NCBI RefSeq assembly: GCF_950295315.1
Contig: NC_080175.1
Location: 89,614,161-89,678,160, forward strand
Reading direction: 5' to 3'
Origin: Erinaceus europaeus
Lineage: Eukaryota > Chordata > Mammalia > Eulipotyphla > Erinaceidae
Length of the DNA: 64,000 nucleotides
Positions 57,486-64,000 of the stretch are shown piece by piece. The translations under genes were made by a program, and so were the position numbers. Position 1 is the stretch's first letter. Each line of letters opens with the position of its first letter. The notes beneath the pieces are model-generated. The model was not told the DNA's origin and made no database searches. It saw only the letters and a list, made by a program, of their open reading frames with translations.

Positions 57486-57718
57486 CTGCCACCAGGGTTA
57501 TCACTGGGGCTCCGTACCTGCACTACAAATCCACAGCTCCCATTGGCCATTTTGTCTTTTCTAACTTTTCCCCTATTTTTTGCTAGATAGGACAGAGAGA
57601 AATTGAGAGAGGACAGTGATAAAGAGAGGGAGAGAAAGACACCTACAGACCTACTTTACAGAATGTGAAACAGACCCACTTAACCAGGGTTCAGGGGTTG
57701 AACTAGGTCCTTATACTC
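57486..57718 (-). mobile_element. SINE, reversed, long 3' variant
   Basis: GCCACCAGGGTTATCACTGG, GGCTCCGTACCTGCACTAC (extra domain complement), CCCATTGGCCATTTT, GACAGAGAGAAATTGAGAGA, CCTACAGACCTACTTTACAG. The head is decayed. Confidence 0.85.
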
Positions 57719-58774
57719 AAACTTCTTCAGCTTCCTCCACACATATTGTTGACTTTTATATGGTTCAGTGCCTGAAAGCTTATTAGACACAATATATGCC
57801 AACTGCAATTCATTTTTAAATATATTCAATGACTCACCTCATTTTTCTTTTCTAATAGAATTAGAAATATTATTGATAATTTTCAGCTGTTGTACTTTGT
57901 CAAATATCTCATTGACTATAATTTGTTAAAGTGTCACTTTTAATTCAGCCCAAGTTAGCCTGAAGAAAGCGTATCAATGAAGTGTCAATATACTTCAAGA
58001 AAATTATGGAAAAATGTAGATTAGGAAAACTGTATTGATAAGTTAACTAGTTGTAAAGAGAGAACTCTCTAGGCAATTTAGGTAACTCATTAAATGCCAA
58101 TTTTGGAGAAATAATAGTCTATTAGATATGTGATGTGCATTTTACATTCATTATGTCTTTCTTGTATCAGTAACATTATATTTTTAAAATATAATTATTT
58201 TTGAGAACTAAATGTACAAAGCATCAAATACATTTCTTGTCACTACTGTGTGGTATGCATGCTAATATTTTCTATTCTATCCCTACCTGGTAAATACTAG
58301 TTATGATCAATGTCATGAATGCCCATAAGAGCTATATTAGGTCTATACATATACAGGGCCTTCATAAGTAAGTGTGTAATCAAATTGAGTTATGGATGTT
58401 ATAGCATTCTTTCATTTGTCAGAGCAAAAGCATTAGTAGTAGTTTGTTTCTGAACCACTAGTAGTTTATTATTATATTTACCTATGAACAACAAATATAC
58501 TGAGGACATATCTATAACAGAGGTAAAATAAAGATTTGTAATAACTTATAATAAAGCCATTATTCAAATTAAAGGTATAACTTTAAAAGAGATCTATTTA
58601 CACATGTTTATATAAACATTAATCATGAAAAAAAGCAACATGAAAAAGAAAGCATGCTGTGAGTTCTTTCCATTTTATATGAGTTTATGCACCAATGAAG
58701 TTTAATGTTGAAATTATTCTAATTCAAGTGAAAGAAATTAGTTAAATTTAATATCATAAAATATTTACAGTGAA
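57719..58774. other. AT-rich unique stretch
   Basis: About 1 kb without any recognised feature. Confidence 0.5.
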
Positions 58775-59112
58775 GGGGACCAAACAGGAGCACAGCGGGT
58801 TAAGCACATGTGGTGCAAAGCTCAAAGCCCCGCGCAAGCCCCCTCCCCCCCTCCCCCACCTGAAGGATGGTCGCTTCACAGGTGTTGAAGCAGGTCTGCA
58901 CATCTCTGTCTTTCTCTCGCCCTCTCTGCCTTCCCCTCCTCTCTCGATTTCTCTCTGTCCTGTCCAACAACAACGACATCAATAACAATGATAATAATGA
59001 CCACAACAATGATTTAAATAAAGAAAAGGCAACAAAAGGGAAAAAAATAGCCTCCAGGAGCAGTGGACTCCTGGTTCAGGCACTGAGCCCCAGCAATAAC
59101 CCTGGAGGCAAA
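58775..59112 (+). mobile_element. SINE family A, long 3' variant, full length
   Basis: Head GACCAAACAGGAGCACAGCG, body GGTCGCTTCACAGGTGTTG, AACAACAACGACATCAATAA, AAGGCAACAAAAGGG, then the extra domain GCCTCCAGGAGCAGTGGACT, CAGGCACTGAGCCCCAGC, AATAACCCTGGAGGC and an A-rich tail. The best example of the long form here. Its overlapping frames on both strands are repeat-derived. Confidence 0.92.
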
Positions 59113-59498
59113 GAAAAAAAAAAAAAGATACAGTAAAATAGCTACAGTTCCATCAAATAATCAAAAAGTTTTGCCTTCTTATAACTCTTCTTTTATTAAA
59201 TAAAATCCGCACAGACTCTCCATATCCAAGAAAAGCAAAAACTGGTTTGAGACATGTAGTTCAGAGAATGTAACAACTCACCACCACCACCACCCACCCC
59301 AGAAGTCATGCAGTGAACACTTTTAGTTTTATTTCACAAAAATTTGCAGATAAAATTTCCAGACCATGGGCCTGTCAGCATGGATCAGTGTTAGCTATGC
59401 CACAGAGTCCTTTTATACCTGATGTTAAGTGTGCCCAATGATCTTTATTCCATCATTCTCTGAATGCACTACTTGATCATTTTATGTCCTTCTACTGA
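59113..59498. other. Unique sequence
   Basis: (CAC)n at about 59280-59295. No other feature is recognised. Confidence 0.45.
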
Positions 59499-60050
59499 TT
59501 TTTTAAATCTTTACTTATTTATTGGATAGAGACAACCAGAAACCAAGAGAGAAGGGTGTGATTTAGAGGGCAGAAACAGAGAGACACCTGCAACACTGCT
59601 TCACTGTTGGTATGCTTCTAAATTCTGCTTCTAAGTCCCCTCCTGTTACATTGCTTGAGGCTGTGGTCTATTTACATAATCACTGTTATACCTGGGTCCC
59701 GCCCTGCCTGCAGGGTATTGGTTTAATCCCCACTGGTTAGATGGAAGCTTTCTATGTTCTGTTGGCACTCTTTTTTTTGCTCCGCCTCCTCCCCTAATCA
59801 TTTCCTTTCCCATGTCACTTTCTGTGAAGAGATGCATAAAAGGTGATGTATCTGATTAATAAACGAGATACTGCTTCCCAGCTCAGCCATGAGTCCCTGG
59901 TCATCTGTCTCCAGCCTGCCAAGCTAGCCCAACACTTCACCACTCCCACTCGCAAAGCTTTCTCTTTCAGGTAGGGACCTTTCAGGGGCTCTGATTGGGT
60001 CCTTGCACATTAGAACATGTCCATTCAACTAGCTGAGCCACCAGCCGCCC
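59499..60050 (-). mobile_element. SINE family B, reversed, split by a solo LTR
   Basis: Tail side 59499-59604 (CTTTACTTATTTATTGGATA, GCAACACTGCTTCAC) and head side 59935-60050 (CTTCACCACTCCCACTCGC to CACCAGCCGCCCCC). The two halves join perfectly if the LTR and one CTTCAC are removed. Confidence 0.92.
59605..59934 (+). mobile_element. Solo LTR of an endogenous retrovirus, 330 bp
   Basis: Begins TGTTGG and ends CCAACA, the terminal inverted repeats typical of LTRs. It is flanked by an exact 6-bp duplication CTTCAC (59599-59604 and 59935-59940). A TATA-like CATAAAAG lies at 59835-59842 and the polyadenylation signal AATAAA at 59858-59863, so the plus strand is the sense strand. There is no internal retroviral sequence; a solo LTR usually arises by recombination between the two LTRs of a provirus. 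A 6-bp duplication is typical of class II (betaretrovirus-like) ERVs, so that class is inferred. The minus-strand frame at 59646-59837 is a chance ORF. Confidence 0.93.
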
Positions 60051-60234
60051 CCTGTCCTTCTACTGAAAATGCTTATTTCTCCTCTTCATAAATATGCTGG
60101 TATGTTATACCATCATTCTAACTCTATAATAGTAAACCATATTTTTTGTTTGTTTTTATCCCCTTTCTTCAAAGTTTCCCAAGTTTCTAAACACCAGTTA
60201 ACTTCCAAGCTATAAATGCCTTCTCTTAATTGTT

Positions 60235-60423
60235 CAATTTACTATATATTGGATAGAGACAGAAAATGAAAGGGAAGGGGGAATGGAGAGGGAGAGACAG
60301 CTGTAGCACTGCTTCACTGCTCATCAAGCTCCCCCCCAACACACACACACACACAGAGGTTGAACTGGGGGTCCTTGAGCATTATAGCATGTATACTCAA
60401 CCAGGTGCCGCACTGCCTGACCA
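60235..60423 (-). mobile_element. SINE family B, reversed
   Basis: TTTACTATATATTGGATAGA to GCCGCACTGCCTGACC. Its normal CCACCTGCAGGGGG region is replaced by a C-run and a (CA)n stretch (60330-60355). Confidence 0.85.
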
Positions 60424-61076
60424 CCCTTCTTCAATAAACAGATGTTCCTGTGACTAATTTGACAGAAAATATAAATCATAAAAAGGAAAAAGGAGCTAAG
60501 GTCATTAATATTCATCAAATATTTACTGACCACCTAATAAAGGTTTAAAATCTCTAGCCTATTTCATCAATTTACTTGACTAGGTCTACTTAAACAAAGA
60601 GCTTCTATTTACTAATTATTGCAAAAAGACTGTTTTAAGTATATGTTCTTGGTTTAGGCTAATTTAACCTCCTGATTATTGAAGAGTGGGGCAGTACTTC
60701 TGTACTATATGAACAACACTGATGTTTAAAACCTTTATAACTCAAGATAACTCATAAAACACAAAGTTAGGACTGGTATTAGGAATAAAATCACTTATTA
60801 AATGGCTTGTTATTTTATCTGATTAATTCCATACTTCTACACTTAAATTTTGATTTTATTATAAAGCTAGGATCCTTCCAGATTATATCAAAGAGTGGCA
60901 GTTGTATTAAAGTAAGAGCATTAAAAAGTTCTTAGGTCATCAGCATTTTAGTGAATAATATAGTTAATTTGTAAAGAGATATTGGCTCCACGGATAATTT
61001 CATCTCAAATCATAAACTCTCTTAGGAGGTCACAGGCAGATTGTATAATCAGGTGATTTCATGTTCATTTAGATTA
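60424..61076. other. AT-rich unique sequence
   Basis: No feature is recognised. Confidence 0.45.
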
Positions 61077-61090
61077 TAAATTGTCTTTCT

Positions 61091-62250
61091 TAGACTGGCA
61101 TACTTTAATGATGACCCTTTAGTCACTATCAGGACATTCCACCAGCTGGAGCCCTAATCGGGGAGTCCTGAGATTCCCAAAAAGACTTGATGGGCCTAGA
61201 ACTCGAATAAATCCCTCTGTCCATTGTTACCAGTCATTTCTATCAGAAACAACAAAATAGACCCCTTTGTGGGCTCCCATAGGACCTTGCCCTCAACTTG
61301 GATCAATAATGGTAGAGAATTTTCCATCCTCCAAAGGGAAGATGAACAACATACTCTATGCTACACCTGAGGGAGATGGGTCCTGATACTGGGGCAGCAT
61401 GGAATGTTCCTACTGATGACCACAGAATGTGAGCTCAGATCTAGAGGGATGCAGAGGTCTCATAGGCTACTAAGCTAATTATGAGCCTCAGATCATATCA
61501 AATTAATGGGGTTTACAGTCAACAATATTTATACCCTTTTCCCATAATAGGGAGCTACACTCTTCCCTGATCAAGCTTTCTTGTCCTTTTCCCGGCTACG
61601 ATGTCATCTCCCTAAACAATAATTAGGATTCATCTGTATATCACATTTCAGGCTCAGGCAGAAAAAAAAAAGAACTAGTATAGCTACAGGCCCTTTCTTC
61701 CTTTCTTTGAAATATAACTAAATTATGCCTACTAACTATCTACATAATGGAGGACCTCCCACACTTCATCTATACTATTCCAGCCTTTAGGCCCATGACT
61801 GGTCAACAATTTGTTTGGCTTTGTATGTTGACTCTCTTTTCAGCCGCCAGGTTCCAGATGCTAGCATGATGCCAACCAGATTTCCCTGGACAGACAACCC
61901 TACCAATGTGCCTTGGAGCTCTGCCTCCCCAGAGCCCTTCCGCACTAGGGAAAGAGAGAGGCAGGCTGGGAGTATAGATTGACTTATCCATGCCCATCTT
62001 TTGTGGGGAAGCAATTACAGAAGCCAGAATATCCCACAATGACAGTGGGTCCATACTCCCAGAGGATTAAAGAATAGGAAAGCTATCATGGGAGGGGATG
62101 GTAGACAGAGGTCTGGTGGTGGGAATTGTGCGAAGCTGTACCCCTCTTATCCTGTGGTTTTGTCAATGTTTCCTATTTATAAATAAAATTAAAAAATAAT
62201 AAAATAAATAAACATTTGTTTTAAAACAGTAAAATAAATAAATAAATAAA
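61091..62250 (+). mobile_element. L1 3' UTR, 5'-truncated, type A module
   Basis: Starts upstream of the GGGAGTCCTGAGATTCCC region and passes through TTGCCCTCAACTTGGATCA, GGTTCCAGATGCTAGCATGA and the terminal block to an extended A/T tail with (AAAT)n. TAAATTGTCTTTC at 61077-61089 and 62251-62263 is an exact 13-bp duplication. No ORF2 remains. The minus-strand frames at 61787-62054 are UTR shadows. Confidence 0.92.
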
Positions 62251-62263
62251 TAAATTGTCTTTC

Positions 62264-62664
62264 CTGCTTTGTTGAACTACTTTCTCTTTGAAAACATGTA
62301 AACTATGTTGATGACACATGTGTCTTCCATTCTAAACAAATGTCCTCTTCGGATCTCTTTTGAAATCACATGTGCCTAGGCAAATAATAAATCCTTACCA
62401 TTCTTGCTGTATCAGAGCATGGGATAAATATTCTGTAAGAGGATGAATTGATAGAAATCAAAGCCAAATGATTCAGAGGACTAAGATTTAGCTGTATGTC
62501 TAGGAGAAAGCACAAAATATGAAAATAAAAACACTTTATTCAAAGACATGGAAAAAGACTGTGAAGACTATTGGAAATAAAATTAGCTGACTCTAGAAGT
62601 TTAGACTCTCCAAATCAAACAAGTTGTCTCTAACTTTTCCTCCATTCTCCTATAAATACTACCA
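62264..62664. other. Unique sequence
   Basis: No feature is recognised. Confidence 0.45.
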
Positions 62665-62800
62665 CAAAGTGGGCAGTGGGTAGATAGCATAATGGTTATG
62701 CAAAGAGACTCTCATGCCTAAAGCTCCAAAGACCCAGATTCAATCCCCTGCACCACCATAAGCCAGAGCTGAGCAGTACTTTGTAACAAAACAAACAAAC
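62665..62800 (+). mobile_element. SINE family C
   Basis: GTGGGCAGTGGGTAGATAGC, ATAATGGTTATGCAAAGAG, ATTCAATCCCCTGCACCACC, GCCAGAGCTGAGCAGTAC, followed by an AAACAAACAAAC tail. Confidence 0.9.
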
Positions 62801-63269
62801 AAAAAAAAAAGATTATATATAGCCACAGAGTAGGGTTAAACAAATGTATACATTCTTGAATCTATCAAAGGAATTTTACTAATATATATATATATATATA
62901 TATCATTAAAATGTCTTAATAGCTATATATTCTGTCATTTTCTATAAGTCATAAAAAAGTAATTGAAGAATTTGGTGTTAATTTGAACCAATTCTACTTA
63001 TAGTTTAGAACTATTCATCTTAATAGGGAAGACTGCCTTGACCTGATATAAAATGCTTTAATCCTTTCAATAAGATTCATGTTACACAAGTTTATTGTTC
63101 ATGACTACATTTCAAAAAATGCTTTTGCTTGTGATAGGTCATTTAACCTAGTAATTTAACCACCATTTCAAGTACGACATCAGAATTATTAAATAAATAC
63201 AAAATGAGTAGAAAATGTGCTCCATGGGTGTACAGGGAAGGTAAAGAATCATTTAAAATACTCTAAAAT
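62801..63269. other. Unique sequence with TA microsatellite
   Basis: (TA)n at 62882-62903. Nothing else is recognised. Confidence 0.5.
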
Positions 63270-63366
63270 TGGGGCCAGGTGGTAGCACACTCGGTTGGGT
63301 GTACATGTTACAATGCACAAGGACTAAGGTTCAAGTCCCCAGCCCCCACCTGGAGGGGAAAACCTG
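63270..63366 (+). mobile_element. SINE family B, 5' part only
   Basis: GGGGCCAGGTGGTAGCACAC, GTACATGTTACAATGCAC, GGTTCAAGTCCCC and CCCCCACCTGGAGGGG, then an abrupt end; the 3' half is missing. Confidence 0.87.
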
Positions 63367-64000
63367 AAAGAAAAGGGAAAAAAGGTATTTTTAGTTGACC
63401 AATTAGTCAACTTGAAATTCGGAAATGAACCATGCAAATTGAAAGGATGAACTTTTGAGAAATAATGGACCAAGAGCAGGAGGTCTGCTGAGGTTATGTG
63501 GCATAGAGACGCAGCAAACCTCAAATCTACTAGCAATTTCAGTTGATTTTTCTGGTTGAATGTGATCACAAATCAATTACAGTTAACTCATTTTCCCCAC
63601 TGTTCAAAGATTACACCTGAACAGCAAGGGGTTTGTATCTATGAACACAGGGTATCACAGGAATTGGGAAAGTTATTCTCTCAGTAGGGATCACTGACAA
63701 ATTGAAATAGTACTGAAAAAAAAATTAAACAAACTTGGGTAAAAATCTGCACACTTTTTATCAACAAATAACCAAGTATGAGTTGGGAAGTATTTTAAAT
63801 GAAATAATAGTAAACCAGTGTCACACCTAATTATTTTCAGTATTAAGATGTTGGAATATATCATGTATAATAAAGCCACATTTATTTAAAAAAAGCAACA
63901 GTAATAAAAGAGCTTATTTGTCAATCTAATTCTGAATATAATTATAAAGTATAATAATCATGGCAATTTAAGATTTTTTAATCTTATTTACGGCTTTTAG
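63367..64000. other. AT-rich unique sequence
   Basis: No repeat, gene or RNA is recognised to the window end. Confidence 0.45.

Overview
This window looks like nuclear DNA from a placental mammal, most likely a hedgehog (Erinaceidae). The evidence is the repeat content: LINE-1 (L1) elements of mammalian type, and dozens of copies of tRNA-derived SINEs whose consensus I recognise from hedgehog genomic sequence (ERI-type SINEs; assignment from memory). The unique sequence is AT-rich, with CA, AT and ATT microsatellites. I found no host protein-coding gene, no exon I could support, and no functional RNA gene. It reads as intergenic or deep intronic DNA. All recognisable protein coding potential belongs to retroelements, and every such frame is broken.

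Layout. 0-2.8 kb: 3' half of an L1 followed by a second L1 3' terminus. 2.8-10 kb: unique DNA with SINEs. 10.13-10.97 kb: a 5'-truncated, GC-richer non-LTR retrotransposon of jockey/CR1/RTE-like type, not L1, on the minus strand with an 11-bp target-site duplication. 11-20 kb: SINEs and a long SINE-poor stretch (15.3-18.8 kb). 20.2-21.0 kb: older minus-strand L1 3' end. 21.5-31 kb: mostly unique DNA, three L1 3' fragments and several SINEs. 31.05-31.29 kb: a pure-purine tract. 31.4-34 kb: dense SINE and L1 3' ends. 35.7-37.9 kb: an L1 carrying ORF1 and the endonuclease part of ORF2 but no 3' end. 38-43 kb: unique DNA with a 159-bp sequence repeated 3.4 kb apart. 44.8-49.6 kb: a 4.8-kb L1 with nearly open ORF2, inserted into a SINE. 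50.2-53.3 kb: an ancient L1 split by younger insertions. 54.1-57.4 kb: a minus-strand L1 inserted in a polypyrimidine tract. 58.8-64 kb: SINEs, a solo LTR inside a SINE, and another L1 3' end.

The elements form a layered record: the old L1 (50-53 kb) is cut by SINEs, SINEs are cut by other SINEs, by L1s and by an LTR. L1 supplies the reverse transcriptase and endonuclease thought to mobilise the SINEs. The 10.1-kb element has its own, unrelated reverse transcriptase lineage and is the most unexpected item. Boundaries were read by eye against other copies in the window and remembered consensus features; expect errors of several bases, more for old copies. In the entries below SINE families are called A, B, C and D for convenience; these are my labels.
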